Positions 1-9,311 of a DNA stretch of 64,000 bases are shown here, piece by piece (positions within the stretch are counted from its first letter, which is position 1; each line of letters opens with the position of its first letter). The DNA is taken from assembly GCA_023266215.1 (NCBI GenBank), contig JAHFRQ010000004.1:34428-98427 (forward strand), in the 5' to 3' direction. The translations under genes and the position numbers were made by a program. The notes under the pieces were generated by a model. It made no database searches. It was not told the origin of the DNA and saw nothing but the letters and a program-made list of their open reading frames with translations. The stretch is from Gammaproteobacteria bacterium. GTDB lineage: Bacteria; Pseudomonadota; Gammaproteobacteria; Coxiellales; Coxiellaceae.

Positions 1-888
1 TTGGGTATTTTTGCAACCGCCTGCATCAAACTGCTGCCAACGATTAGCCAATTGATTGGTCAATCTACCCAGCTAAGAAGTGCTTCTTATGCAACTGGGT
101 TGCTTTATGACGAGCTTACAGCAATAGAAAATAAATATAAAACAACCCTGAGTGAAATTAATTCGTGTAATAGACACCTTTTTTCAGAATTTTCGTTAAG
201 TCATGTTTCGTTTTCATATGACCAAGCAAAAAATAATGCACTTAATAATATTGATCTAACCATTTGTCGAGGCCAATCTATTGGGCTTATGGGCTCATCA
301 GGCGCAGGAAAAAGCACGTTGGTGAGTATTATTTTGGGATTATTATCTCCGGATTCAGGCAAGTTATTAGTGGATGGTTTGCCAGTTGAAAATTTGCGCG
401 AATGGCTTAATAATTTTGCTTATATTCCTCAGTCTATTTTTTTATTAGATGATACCTTAAAGCATAATATTGCGATGGGGACAGAAGATAAAGATATTAA
501 TTATGAAAAATTAAATAAAGCAATTGATATGGCGCAATTGTCAGAAGTTGTTGCTGATTTGCCAGATGGCGCTGATACATTAATTGGTGAAAATGGCGTG
601 AGGCTATCTGGCGGGCAACGTCAACGCGTGGCTTTAGCGCGTGCATTTTATTATGAGCGTGAAATTATTATTATGGACGAAGCGACAAGCTCTTTGGATA
701 ACGAAACAGAGCATGAAGTGATTAACTCCATTAAAAAATTACATGGCATCAAAACATTAATAGTGATTGCACATCGACTGAGTACTATTCAATATTGTGA
801 TATTATTTATAAGCTTGAAAAAGGAAAAATTATAGCGCAAGGTTCTTTTGATGAGGTGGTTGGAAATCAGCAATCTATCGTGATTTAG
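1..888 (+). CDS. ABC transporter ATP-binding protein, PglK/MsbA-like flippase (5' partial)
   Basis: This is the C-terminal part of a half-size ABC exporter; the frame is open at the window edge, so the transmembrane domain is mostly missing. About 60 residues of the last membrane/linker region are followed by a complete nucleotide-binding domain. Walker A is at residues 98-106 (GSSGAGKST), the signature LSGGQ at 202-206, Walker B with its catalytic Glu at 222-227 (IIIMDE) and the H-loop His at 258. Resemblance is to PglK-type lipid-linked oligosaccharide flippases. In this locus it would flip a lipid-linked glycan across the inner membrane. MsbA-like lipid export is the alternative. The apparent TTG at base 1 is not a real start. 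Confidence 0.85.
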   Translation: MGIFATACIKLLPTISQLIGQSTQLRSASYATGLLYDELTAIENKYKTTLSEINSCNRHLFSEFSLSHVSFSYDQAKNNALNNIDLTICRGQSIGLMGSSGAGKSTLVSIILGLLSPDSGKLLVDGLPVENLREWLNNFAYIPQSIFLLDDTLKHNIAMGTEDKDINYEKLNKAIDMAQLSEVVADLPDGADTLIGENGVRLSGGQRQRVALARAFYYEREIIIMDEATSSLDNETEHEVINSIKKLHGIKTLIVIAHRLSTIQYCDIIYKLEKGKIIAQGSFDEVVGNQQSIVI

Positions 889-897
889 AGAGGGGTG

Positions 898-1650
898 ATG
901 AGCGATTTAGTGATGGATGCAATATTAGATGAGCTAGAAGAAAGAAGCGGGTATTATTTAGGACTTTCTTTTCTGGATCATGAATTAAATATGGTAAGGG
1001 AGCTTATAAGAGCGCAATGGTTGGATAATATTAAGCTACACGCACCAGGGCACTGGGAAAAATTTTCTGATCTGCCTATCACAAAGTATCACGAATTTTC
1101 ACATTTACTAGATCATGCTGCATTATGGCCAAAGATCAATAGAATTTTGCCGCAAAATGCGGTTGAGTTAATTCGATCAACGTCTATTATCAAAAAACTT
1201 CAAGACCTGTATGGCGATTTTACAATATCAGATGAGGAAAATGTTGGTCGTGAGGAAATATATTGGCGACTGGTTCGACCCAATCAGTCATTAGACGTGG
1301 GCCCCTTACATGCTGACGCCTGGTTTTGGGAATTAGATCATGGGTTAACTCCAGAGGGTGTCAAGCGCGTTAAAGTTTGGATTGCACTTTACTGCGAGCC
1401 AGGCCTAAATGGCCTGCGCGTTGTCCCTGAGTCACAGAAAAAAAACTGGAAATATCACGGAGAATATCGCGATGGTTTTTCAAAACCACAGATTGATGAA
1501 GATGAATCAACACTAAATGTTAAGCTTGCCAATACCAAATCAGGTGACGCAATTATTTTTAATGACAAGTTACTGCATGGCGGTGCATTAAATAATGGCC
1601 AATTCACGCGCGTTAGCTTAGAATTTACAATGTTTGTAAAAAACAATTAA
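898..1650 (+). CDS. Fe(II)/2-oxoglutarate dioxygenase, phytanoyl-CoA hydroxylase-like (copy A)
   Basis: A cytoplasmic oxygenase of the PhyH-like cupin-fold superfamily. The facial triad is visible as H138-x-D140 and a distal H227, with R238 placed to bind 2-oxoglutarate. It is a clear paralog of the gene at 4231-4986, with shared motifs such as GP-x-HADAWF and WRLVRPNQ. It starts six bases after the ABC gene; a GAGAGGGG ribosome-binding site favours the ATG at 898 over the GTG three bases upstream. The expected role is hydroxylation of a sugar or its substituent, inferred from context. The substrate is unknown. Confidence 0.75.
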   Translation: MSDLVMDAILDELEERSGYYLGLSFLDHELNMVRELIRAQWLDNIKLHAPGHWEKFSDLPITKYHEFSHLLDHAALWPKINRILPQNAVELIRSTSIIKKLQDLYGDFTISDEENVGREEIYWRLVRPNQSLDVGPLHADAWFWELDHGLTPEGVKRVKVWIALYCEPGLNGLRVVPESQKKNWKYHGEYRDGFSKPQIDEDESTLNVKLANTKSGDAIIFNDKLLHGGALNNGQFTRVSLEFTMFVKNN

Positions 1651-1664
1651 ACGGATGATTGAAC

Positions 1665-2291
1665 ATGGACTGTCTTGAACTCGAGAAAATTAAAACTAAA
1701 ACCGATCATATTGCCCTGCACTCTAGTATTACGCTTTTTTCTAATATTATTATTGATTCAAAAATTACAACACTGTTACACGAGATTTTGCTGACCCAAC
1801 AGGGTTTAAATTTAATAATCAATATGTTAATTCAGTGCCGCAATCAAAATGGCGCGGTCTATATTGTCGGCAATGGCGGCAGTGCTGCGATTGCAAGTCA
1901 CGCAACGATTGATTTTTTAAATATGGCAAAAATGAAAGCAACTGCCATGCTGGATTCTGCCGTCACAACGTGTATATCAAATGATTATGGCTATGAATAT
2001 GTTTATTCCAAACAGCTTGAAAAATTTATTGGCCCGCAAGATGTATTAATTGCCATTAGTAGTTCAGGACAGTCTAAAAATATTATAAATGCAGTAAATA
2101 TTGCAAAAAAAAATGATGCAAAAGTGATAACTTTAAGCGGATTTCAAGATAATAATCCACTGCGCCAAATCGGGCATTATAATTTATGGCTTAATTCAAT
2201 AGATTATGGGCAAGTTGAAATTGGCCATGCATTTATATTGCATTATTTAACGGATCGTTTGCGAGAAAGCTTGATTGAGGAGATGGCATGA
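1665..2291 (+). CDS. SIS-domain phosphosugar isomerase, GmhA/DiaA-like
   Basis: A single SIS-domain protein of about 209 residues, the usual size for sedoheptulose-7-phosphate isomerase (GmhA). It has the phosphosugar loop GNGGSAA at residues 69-75 and the second loop ISSSGQSKN at 131-139. GmhA makes D-glycero-manno-heptose 7-phosphate; DiaA relatives are regulatory. The neighbouring sugar-modifying genes favour an isomerase role. The ATG at 1665, with GGA nine bases upstream, is preferred over the in-frame TTG at 1659. The next gene overlaps by four bases (ATGA). A heptose link is suggested by the HldE-like fusion at 37769, but no GmhB-like phosphatase was seen. Confidence 0.7.
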   Translation: MDCLELEKIKTKTDHIALHSSITLFSNIIIDSKITTLLHEILLTQQGLNLIINMLIQCRNQNGAVYIVGNGGSAAIASHATIDFLNMAKMKATAMLDSAVTTCISNDYGYEYVYSKQLEKFIGPQDVLIAISSSGQSKNIINAVNIAKKNDAKVITLSGFQDNNPLRQIGHYNLWLNSIDYGQVEIGHAFILHYLTDRLRESLIEEMA

Positions 2292-3229
2292 AAATTTTAG
2301 TAACCGGTGGCTGTGGCTATAAAGGCAGCGTTTTAGTACCCAAATTATTAAAAAAAAATTATAAAATAATTGTTGTGGACACACAATGGTTTGGCAATTA
2401 TTTAAAACCACATGAGAATTTAACTATTTTAAAAGCAGATGTTCGCGAGCCTAATTCAAATTGGTTTGACAATACTGACGCCATTATTCATTTGGCTTCT
2501 GTGTCTAATGATCCGTGTTCTGATTTAAATCCGAAATTAAGCTGGGAAATTGGACCGCTCTCTACCATGCGATTAGTTGAAATGGCCATTGCTCATCAAG
2601 TAAAGCAATTTATTTATGCTTCATCGGGCAGCGTTTATGGTGTCAATGATTCACCCAAAGTGACGGAAGACTTGCCGCTTTCCCCTTTAACAGAATATAA
2701 CAAAACAAAAATGGTGACAGAACGTGTTTTGTTAAGCTATCAAGATAAAATTATTACACAAATAGTAAGACCCGCAACGGTTTGTGGTTATTCAGAGAGA
2801 ATGCGCTTAGATGTTTCTGTGAATATGATGACAATACAGGCTTTAACGAATAATGTTATGACTGTTTTTGGCGGCGATCAAGTGCGCCCCAATATTCATA
2901 TTGATGATATTACCGATCTTTATTTATTTTTATTAGAACATAAAAATATCACGGGTATCTATAATGCCGGCTTTGAAAATTTATCGATTTTAGCTATTGC
3001 ACAATTGGTGCAAAAATATGTCAAAGCAGACATAAAAATCACACCATCCAACGACCCCAGATCATATCGATTATGCGCTGATAAATTATTAAAAACTGAT
3101 TTTAGACCTAAAAAAACAGTTGAAAATGCAATTCAAGAAATGGTTGCGCAATTCCAATCTGGCTTTTTAAAGAATGAAGAGCGTTTTTACAATTTGAAAA
3201 CGATGAAAAATACTGGGGTAGGTGTTTGA
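2288..3229 (+). CDS. Extended SDR, NAD-dependent nucleotide-sugar epimerase/dehydratase
   Basis: A 313-residue extended short-chain dehydrogenase. The N-terminal Rossmann motif GGCGYKG is at residues 7-13 and the catalytic pair Y137-xxx-K141 is intact. It is closest within this window to the SDR at 39352: both have Y-I/K-GS after the glycine motif and a C-terminal DPRxYR segment. Such proteins oxidise, epimerise or dehydrate NDP-sugars. It overlaps the SIS gene by four bases and the next SDR by four bases, so the three are likely translated together. The exact reaction cannot be told from the sequence. Confidence 0.8.
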   Translation: MKILVTGGCGYKGSVLVPKLLKKNYKIIVVDTQWFGNYLKPHENLTILKADVREPNSNWFDNTDAIIHLASVSNDPCSDLNPKLSWEIGPLSTMRLVEMAIAHQVKQFIYASSGSVYGVNDSPKVTEDLPLSPLTEYNKTKMVTERVLLSYQDKIITQIVRPATVCGYSERMRLDVSVNMMTIQALTNNVMTVFGGDQVRPNIHIDDITDLYLFLLEHKNITGIYNAGFENLSILAIAQLVQKYVKADIKITPSNDPRSYRLCADKLLKTDFRPKKTVENAIQEMVAQFQSGFLKNEERFYNLKTMKNTGVGV

Positions 3230-4212
3230 AATATTTAGTGTTGGGTAGTAACTCATTTGCAGGCGCCGCATTTGTTAATAATTTATTAGCAGAAGAACAC
3301 AGCGTTGTGGGCGTGAGTCGTTCAGCTGAGCCCGATGCGCTTTTGTTATCCTATGCCAACAATAAAAATAAAAAATTATTTAGATTTTATCAATATGATA
3401 TTAATTTACATTTTCTAGAAATTATAAAATTAATTAATGAATACAAACCAAATTATATTATCGATTTTGCAGGCCAAGGTATGGTTGCAGAAAGCTGGAA
3501 AAGTCCTGAAGAGTGGTATCAAACAAACTTTGTTTCAAAAGTGAGATTGCATAATTATTTGAGACAGTGTGATTTTTTAGAGCGTTATGTGCGTGTTTCA
3601 ACACCTGAGGTCTATGGCGGCACAGGAAGTGCTGTTGATGAGACGCAGCCATTTAATCCGTCAACGCCGTATGCCGTGTCGCATGCGGCTATTGATATGA
3701 GCTTACAAGCCTTTTATCGACAGTATCAGTTTCCTGTTATTGTAACCCGTTTCGCCAATTTTTATGGACCGCATCAGCAATTATACAGAATTATTCCCAG
3801 AACCATTATTTATGGATTACTTGGGAAAAAGTTACAGTTGCATGGTGGCGGCACATCAGAGCGCGCATTTATTTATGGCGACGATGTTGCAAGCGGCATT
3901 AATGCTGCCATTAAAAATGGAACGTGTGGCGAAACTTATCATTTTTCAGCAGGGCAAACAATTTCAATTAAAAATTTGGTTAAGTTAATTTGCGAAAGCT
4001 TAAGCATTAATTTTGAAGCATTGACAGAAATAGGGCCAGAGCGACCTGGAAAAGATGCGGTTTATTCTATGAAAACAAACAAATCAGAAGAAAAATTATC
4101 TTGGTCACCTAAAATTAATTTAGAAATTGGTGTGAATAAAACAATAGATTGGTTACAAGCTAATATTAACATGATTAAAGCATTACCACTGGAATATAAA
4201 CATAAACCATAG
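3226..4212 (+). CDS. Extended SDR, NDP-sugar 4,6-dehydratase-like, with altered catalytic motif
   Basis: This protein resembles dTDP-glucose/GDP-mannose 4,6-dehydratases over its whole length (328 residues), including the RFANFYGP segment near residue 175. The usual catalytic Tyr-xxx-Lys reads Y149-AVS-H153, so the lysine is replaced by histidine. The usual S-T-D-E-V-Y-G reads S-T-P-E-V-Y-G, so the aspartate is proline. The N-terminal glycine motif is also weak (GSNSFAG, residues 7-13). It starts with TTG inside the upstream stop codon (TTGA overlap), preceded by a GGGGTAGGTG ribosome-binding site. It may be a divergent epimerase/dehydratase or a partly inactive subunit. Confidence 0.75.
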   Translation: MKYLVLGSNSFAGAAFVNNLLAEEHSVVGVSRSAEPDALLLSYANNKNKKLFRFYQYDINLHFLEIIKLINEYKPNYIIDFAGQGMVAESWKSPEEWYQTNFVSKVRLHNYLRQCDFLERYVRVSTPEVYGGTGSAVDETQPFNPSTPYAVSHAAIDMSLQAFYRQYQFPVIVTRFANFYGPHQQLYRIIPRTIIYGLLGKKLQLHGGGTSERAFIYGDDVASGINAAIKNGTCGETYHFSAGQTISIKNLVKLICESLSINFEALTEIGPERPGKDAVYSMKTNKSEEKLSWSPKINLEIGVNKTIDWLQANINMIKALPLEYKHKP

Positions 4213-4230
4213 ATTCACCGGATGAATTAG

Positions 4231-4986
4231 ATGAGCAAAAATTTTGTTACGTCAAAAGTGGATAGTCAGCTTGAGGAAGGTCGTGGATATTATCTAGGAT
4301 TTTGCTTTCAAAAAAGTGAATTACAGGAGGTGCTTGGTTTTATTCATGAGCAATGGCTAGGTAGAATCAAAGAAAAGTGCCCTCAGCATTGGAAAGAATT
4401 TTCTAATGCTGGCATCACAAGGTACCATGAATTTGCCCATCTTTTAGATCATGGATCGACTTGGACGAAGGATGCGCGGATTTTTCCAAAAAATATTGCA
4501 GATAAAATCAGAAAAATGTCACTCATCAATGCGCTCGAGGAAGAGTATGGCCCCATTATCATCGCTGATGAAGAAGGTATTGGCTATGAAGAAATGGATT
4601 GGCGCTTGGTAAGGCCCAATCAACCAAATGATATTGGCCCGTTTCATGCAGATGCTTGGTTTCTTGAGTTAGGACACGGTATTAAACCGCCTCACAATAT
4701 GAAAGCCATTAAAGTTTGGGTTGCGCTTTGTTGCGAGCCTGGCCTAAATGGATTAAAAGTAGTGCCAGACTCGCAAAAAAAATCATGGCGATATCATGGT
4801 GAGTTTCGCCATAGCTTTGTAAAACCACAAATTGATGAAGACGAAGCAAATTTACCATCAATTTTGTTAAATACTAAGCCCGGTGAGGCTGTGTTGTTTC
4901 ATGATAAGTTATTACATGCAGGCGCATTGAATAAGGGAAAATATACACGCGTCAGTATGGAATTTATGATATTTGTAAATAAATAA
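4231..4986 (+). CDS. Fe(II)/2-oxoglutarate dioxygenase, phytanoyl-CoA hydroxylase-like (copy B)
   Basis: A 251-residue paralog of the oxygenase at 898-1650. The iron ligands are H139-x-D141 and H229, with R240 as the probable 2-oxoglutarate ligand. The two copies share long stretches at protein level, and short stretches match almost exactly in the DNA around the CEPGLNGL segment. This indicates a duplication followed by divergence. Two SDRs and the SIS gene lie between the copies. The pair probably hydroxylate related sugar intermediates, but the substrate is not predictable from sequence. Confidence 0.75.
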   Translation: MSKNFVTSKVDSQLEEGRGYYLGFCFQKSELQEVLGFIHEQWLGRIKEKCPQHWKEFSNAGITRYHEFAHLLDHGSTWTKDARIFPKNIADKIRKMSLINALEEEYGPIIIADEEGIGYEEMDWRLVRPNQPNDIGPFHADAWFLELGHGIKPPHNMKAIKVWVALCCEPGLNGLKVVPDSQKKSWRYHGEFRHSFVKPQIDEDEANLPSILLNTKPGEAVLFHDKLLHAGALNKGKYTRVSMEFMIFVNK

Positions 4987-4987
4987 A

Positions 4988-6145
4988 ATGGATGGTTTTA
5001 TGACAGTTGCAAATTTTTTACCAGAACAATACAAGCAAGACAGCCAATTAAAAATTAATCATAATTATTTGTCACTACAATTTTCAGATTGCGATATTAT
5101 TTTAGAAAAAATTAAAAAAGTAGTATTAAATAATGATTTTACATTAGGGGCCGCTGTTAATGCATTTGAAGCGCGCTTCAAAAATCTAATTCATGCAAAG
5201 CATGCCATAGGCGTTGGCAGTGGCACAGACGCCTTATTTTTAAGCTTAAAGGCACTGGGTATCAAAGAGGGTGATGAGATTATTACAACCCCCTTTACAT
5301 TTTATGCAACCATTGGCGCGATTGTCACAGCTGGCGCAAAGCCTGTTTTTGCAGACATATTGCCTGACTATAATATTGACCCAGAGAAAATAGCTGAAAA
5401 AATTACCGCAAAAACAAAGGCTATTTTACCAGTGCATTGGGCAGGCAAGCCTTGCCACATGGATGAAATAAATTTAATTGCTAAAAATAATAATTTATTT
5501 GTAATCGAAGATGCCTGTCATGCTATCTGTGCAACGTATAATAATAAATTTGCAGGTACATTGGGCGATATAGGTTGTTTTAGCTTTCATCCCTTGAAGA
5601 ATTTAAATGTGTGGGGAGACGGCGGGATTATTACTACTAATTCAGATGAGCTTGCTAATAAATTAAATTTAATGCGAAATCATGGTCTAAAAGGTAGAGA
5701 CGAGTGCGTGTTGTTTTCCTATAATTCACGTCTTGATACAATTCAGGCAGTGGTGGCAGATCATTTATTATCAAAGCTTGATCACATAACTGAATCTAGA
5801 ATTCGGCATGCCAATTATTTAGATCAAGGCTTAAAATCAATTCCAGAAATTAAAATCCCCCACAGAGAAAATAATATTAAGCAAGTATATCATTTATACT
5901 CTATTTTAGCTGAAAATCGAGACGAATTAAAAAATTACTTAATAGAAAACGGCGTTGATGCCAAAGTGCATTATCCTATTCCCATGCACTTACAGCCCGC
6001 TGCACATTATTTAAATTACAAGCTAGGTGATTTCCCGAATGCAGAGCGCGTTTGCTCAAAAACAGTCTCATTGCCAGTACATGAATTTATTACTCAAGAA
6101 GAATTGGATTATATGATTAATTTAATTAAAGAGTTTTATTTATGA
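4988..6145 (+). CDS. DegT/DnrJ/EryC1/StrS-family PLP aminotransferase (copy 1)
   Basis: A fold-type I, PLP-dependent sugar aminotransferase of 385 residues. The Schiff-base lysine is K204 in FHPLKNLNVWGDGG, the cofactor aspartate is in VIEDACHA (D175), and the substrate loop HYPIPMHLQPA lies near residue 330. Family members transaminate 3- or 4-keto NDP-sugars. It is closely related to the next gene (HPLKNL and HYPIPxHLQPA in both), which overlaps it by four bases. The start could be the ATG at 4988 or the one at 5000; the latter has a GGATGG sequence upstream. Confidence 0.88.
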   Translation: MDGFMTVANFLPEQYKQDSQLKINHNYLSLQFSDCDIILEKIKKVVLNNDFTLGAAVNAFEARFKNLIHAKHAIGVGSGTDALFLSLKALGIKEGDEIITTPFTFYATIGAIVTAGAKPVFADILPDYNIDPEKIAEKITAKTKAILPVHWAGKPCHMDEINLIAKNNNLFVIEDACHAICATYNNKFAGTLGDIGCFSFHPLKNLNVWGDGGIITTNSDELANKLNLMRNHGLKGRDECVLFSYNSRLDTIQAVVADHLLSKLDHITESRIRHANYLDQGLKSIPEIKIPHRENNIKQVYHLYSILAENRDELKNYLIENGVDAKVHYPIPMHLQPAAHYLNYKLGDFPNAERVCSKTVSLPVHEFITQEELDYMINLIKEFYL

Positions 6146-7269
6146 GTGTAATGATAGAAAATAAATTAACTGTACCCTTCGTTGATTTCAAAAAAAGATA
6201 TCAGTTACAAAGAGATGAAATTCTACAAGGTGTCGATGCTGTTTTTTTCTCTGGAAATTATATTTTGGGAAATTTTACAGAAGATTTAGAACGTGAATTA
6301 TCAAATTTTTTAAACACACCTTATGTTCTAACGCTTGCCAACGGCACGGATGCCATTATTTTATCATTAAAAATTTTGGAAATTGGCGCAGGGGATGAGG
6401 TGATTATACCCGTTAATTCCTTTGTGGCATCAGCCGGTGCTGTTGCAGCAGTGAATGCAAAACCTGTTTTTTGTGATATCAGAGATGATTTAAATATCGA
6501 TGTTACAAAAATTCAAGCATTAATCACACCAAATACTAAAGCCATTATGCCAGTGCATTTAACGGGCCGACCTGCTGATATGAAAGCAATTATGAAAATT
6601 GCCAAAGAAAATAACTTATTTGTTATTGAGGATGCTGCACAATCTATTGGCGCTACCGTTGATGGAAGGCAAACAGGAACAATAGGTGATTTTGGTTGTT
6701 TTAGTTTGCATCCCCTGAAAAATTTACACGCCTATGGCGATGGCGGCATTATTGCAACTAATAACAAAGCATATTATGAAAAATTAAAATTACTCAGAAA
6801 TCATGGGCTAATTAATCGCGATGTTTGTCAAGAATGGGGCTTAAACTCAAGACTTGATAGCGTTCAAGCAAAAATAGTTTCATTAGGCTTGCAGCATTTA
6901 AATCAATGGAATTTGCAACGTCGAGAGAATGCTTTTAAATACCAATCAGCATTAAAAAATAGCGTTACTGTCCCAGTTGATTTAGATAATATCTATGCCG
7001 TTTATCACAATTTCGTTATTTTAACCGATAGACGCGATGCATTAGCTGAATATCTAAAAGACAATGGCATTGATACCCGAGTGCATTACCCTATTCCTAT
7101 TCATTTGCAACCTGCTGCCAAAAGCTTGGGCTATAAGTTGGGAGATTTTCCTGTTGCAGAAAGATGCGCAAAGCAAATGCTAAGCTTGCCTATTTATCCT
7201 GAGCTAGCAGATGATGCTATCGAATATGTGATTTTAAAAATAAATGAGTTTTTTAATAGAGAACAATAA
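6142..7269 (+). CDS. DegT/DnrJ/EryC1/StrS-family PLP aminotransferase (copy 2)
   Basis: A second sugar aminotransferase (375 residues), tandem to the previous gene and overlapping it by an ATGA. The PLP lysine is K193 in LHPLKNLHAYGDGG, and the acidic cofactor residue lies in VIEDAAQS. The shared HYPIPIHLQPA motif shows a common origin with copy 1. Two tandem aminotransferases suggest either two amino groups on one sugar or two sugars. They could also form a heteromer. Its stop codon shares a base with the next gene's ATG. Confidence 0.88.
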   Translation: MSVMIENKLTVPFVDFKKRYQLQRDEILQGVDAVFFSGNYILGNFTEDLERELSNFLNTPYVLTLANGTDAIILSLKILEIGAGDEVIIPVNSFVASAGAVAAVNAKPVFCDIRDDLNIDVTKIQALITPNTKAIMPVHLTGRPADMKAIMKIAKENNLFVIEDAAQSIGATVDGRQTGTIGDFGCFSLHPLKNLHAYGDGGIIATNNKAYYEKLKLLRNHGLINRDVCQEWGLNSRLDSVQAKIVSLGLQHLNQWNLQRRENAFKYQSALKNSVTVPVDLDNIYAVYHNFVILTDRRDALAEYLKDNGIDTRVHYPIPIHLQPAAKSLGYKLGDFPVAERCAKQMLSLPIYPELADDAIEYVILKINEFFNREQ

Positions 7270-8492
7270 TGCAAATTTTAATGGCGATTTTTCGAAGACT
7301 GCTTTATGTCATTTCAATGCCTATTGCATTGATATTAGCCCTCATATCACCTTTTTTTAAAATAAGATTAATAGGTCTTCAGTCTTTTCGAATAGGGCAT
7401 TATGCATTGACCACGGAATTAATGTTGTGTGCGCTTGACATGAATCAAGAAGAGAAAAAAAAGAGAACACTATTTTACAATATGTCAAAACCTTGTAATA
7501 TTCAGCTTTATAAAATGTGGAAACGCGTTATTCCTATCTTTCCATTTTCAAGACTGGCAATTCAAGTGGATCATATTTTATCAATATTTCTAGGAAAATC
7601 GTATTGCGAAGATAAAATTAAAAAAGTATATGAATCATGTGCGACAGGAACGATAGACAAAGAAGGATTTTTAAAACAAATAGATAAGCCCAGATTATTT
7701 TTTACAAAAAAAGAAATATATAAAGCAAAAAATATTTTATTTCAATTGGGTATTTCAGATAAATCAAAATTTATTTGTTTAATTGTGAGAGACTCAGCTT
7801 ATTTGAATGCACATGATCCAAAAACAAACTGGAGTTATCACGATCATCGTAACGCCGATGTCATGACATACGAAAAGGCAGCGCGATATTTGGCTGATAA
7901 GGGGTATACGGTATTACGAATGGGAAAATACGTTAATCAGCAGTTTAATGTTGATCACCCAAACATTATTGATTATGCAAATCATCCCCTTCGGTCTGAT
8001 TTTATGGATATTTATTTATCAGCTCATTGCGAATTTTGTATTTCTACTTGTACGGGCTTGGATTGCGTCTCCCAAATTTTTAGAAAACCTGTTTTGCTAA
8101 CCAATATTTCACCGGTATTTGGAGAAACATTGATGTGGTATCCTTGCACTTTATTTATTCCAAAATTTCTTAAAAATAAGGATAGCAATCAGCTATTAAC
8201 GTTAAGTGAAGTTGCAAAAGCGTGTCATGAGCTTGCATCAAAGAATGCGCTAAATGAATTTTCTAAGAAAAATTTAATTTTGGTTGAAAACAGTGAAGAT
8301 GAAATATTGGCTGCAGTAAAAGAAATGGAAGCAAGAATATGTGGACGATGGCACGAATCAGAGCATGAACCATTACTGCAGGCTCAATATTGGGAGCATT
8401 ATAAAAAGCATTGCCCTGTGCCAGTTAATTATGTTTATATTAAAATGGCCGAAAATTTTTTACAAGAAAATAGCATGTTAATATTATCTTAG
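7269..8492 (+). CDS. TIGR04372-family putative glycosyltransferase (copy 1)
   Basis: A 407-residue protein matching the TIGR04372 pattern as I recall it. It has an N-terminal hydrophobic anchor (residues about 10-30), then RIGHYALTTE at 41-50. It continues with a VRDSAYL segment, a YHDHRNADV segment, VLRMGKY, IIDYANHPLRSDFMDIYLSAH and ISTCTGLD. The family is assigned as a glycosyltransferase by context; no biochemical function is established to my knowledge. It is probably membrane-anchored at the cytoplasmic face. Two further copies stand in tandem at 35122-37741, so the locus has three transferases of this type. Confidence 0.7.
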   Translation: MQILMAIFRRLLYVISMPIALILALISPFFKIRLIGLQSFRIGHYALTTELMLCALDMNQEEKKKRTLFYNMSKPCNIQLYKMWKRVIPIFPFSRLAIQVDHILSIFLGKSYCEDKIKKVYESCATGTIDKEGFLKQIDKPRLFFTKKEIYKAKNILFQLGISDKSKFICLIVRDSAYLNAHDPKTNWSYHDHRNADVMTYEKAARYLADKGYTVLRMGKYVNQQFNVDHPNIIDYANHPLRSDFMDIYLSAHCEFCISTCTGLDCVSQIFRKPVLLTNISPVFGETLMWYPCTLFIPKFLKNKDSNQLLTLSEVAKACHELASKNALNEFSKKNLILVENSEDEILAAVKEMEARICGRWHESEHEPLLQAQYWEHYKKHCPVPVNYVYIKMAENFLQENSMLILS

Positions 8493-8501
8493 AGGCACAC
8501 T

Positions 8502-9311
8502 ATGACGGATTTTACAGGGATTTTTGAAAATGGATACAGCATCATAGATTTTAGTAATACAAGGTGTATCAGGCTTATTCAAGATCAAATTAAATTACTA
8601 TTCAAATCAGACCCCATTGAATTTCATCAAAAAGAAATGGAAGATGAACAGCGTTTAAATTTAATAAAGCAGGCGCAGGATAGATTGACAGAAACAGATA
8701 TAGTTAAAAATTTACTGTCGGATAATTCAGAATGTATCAAGAGTTTGATTGGACCTGATGTAGATATTCAAACAGGTCTTTATTTAAGAGTCTCAAGACC
8801 CAACATTGAAGGTGACTTGATTGATTGGCATCGTGATACATTTTATGGCAATTCACACTGGGAGCTTAACTTTTGGCTTCCCATTTTTCCGTTAGAAGAG
8901 GGCGCTGGGTTGATGCTTGCTGAAGGATCGCACCTGATATCGCCAAATAACGTCCATTATATTCAAGATAAGAACTTATTTCGTCAGCAAGTAACAAAAG
9001 GATCTGTTGCAAGTCAGCTCGGTTTTCAATATGCTCCCAAATCAGAGGAGGCAATAACTCACATGGATATGTCGACAGTAAGATTAATAAGACCGAAAGT
9101 TGGGCAAGCTGTTCTTTTTTTCGGGCATATCGTTCACCGAGCGCAAAATTTTTCTGCCAAAACAAGAGTTAGCATCGATGTTCGCATAAAGCATATGCTG
9201 GCTCCTACCAGTACGAAAGCGGGGTATTACCAGCCATTGTTTCGAAGCGAAATTACGCGCTGTATAGAAAAAATGAATTTAATAGAAAAGGGAGTTTTTT
9301 GTGGAAATTAA
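8502..9311 (+). CDS. Fe(II)/2-oxoglutarate dioxygenase, PhyH-like (third, divergent copy)
   Basis: A 269-residue oxygenase with the DSBH-fold triad H110-R-D112 and H212, and R222 as the likely 2-oxoglutarate ligand. It differs strongly from the pair at 898 and 4231 outside the active site, so it probably has another substrate. The ATG follows an AGAGGCAC ribosome-binding site. Its end overlaps the start of the methyltransferase gene by 11 bases. Hydroxylation of a sugar or acyl substituent is the likely role, inferred from context. Confidence 0.72.
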   Translation: MTDFTGIFENGYSIIDFSNTRCIRLIQDQIKLLFKSDPIEFHQKEMEDEQRLNLIKQAQDRLTETDIVKNLLSDNSECIKSLIGPDVDIQTGLYLRVSRPNIEGDLIDWHRDTFYGNSHWELNFWLPIFPLEEGAGLMLAEGSHLISPNNVHYIQDKNLFRQQVTKGSVASQLGFQYAPKSEEAITHMDMSTVRLIRPKVGQAVLFFGHIVHRAQNFSAKTRVSIDVRIKHMLAPTSTKAGYYQPLFRSEITRCIEKMNLIEKGVFCGN

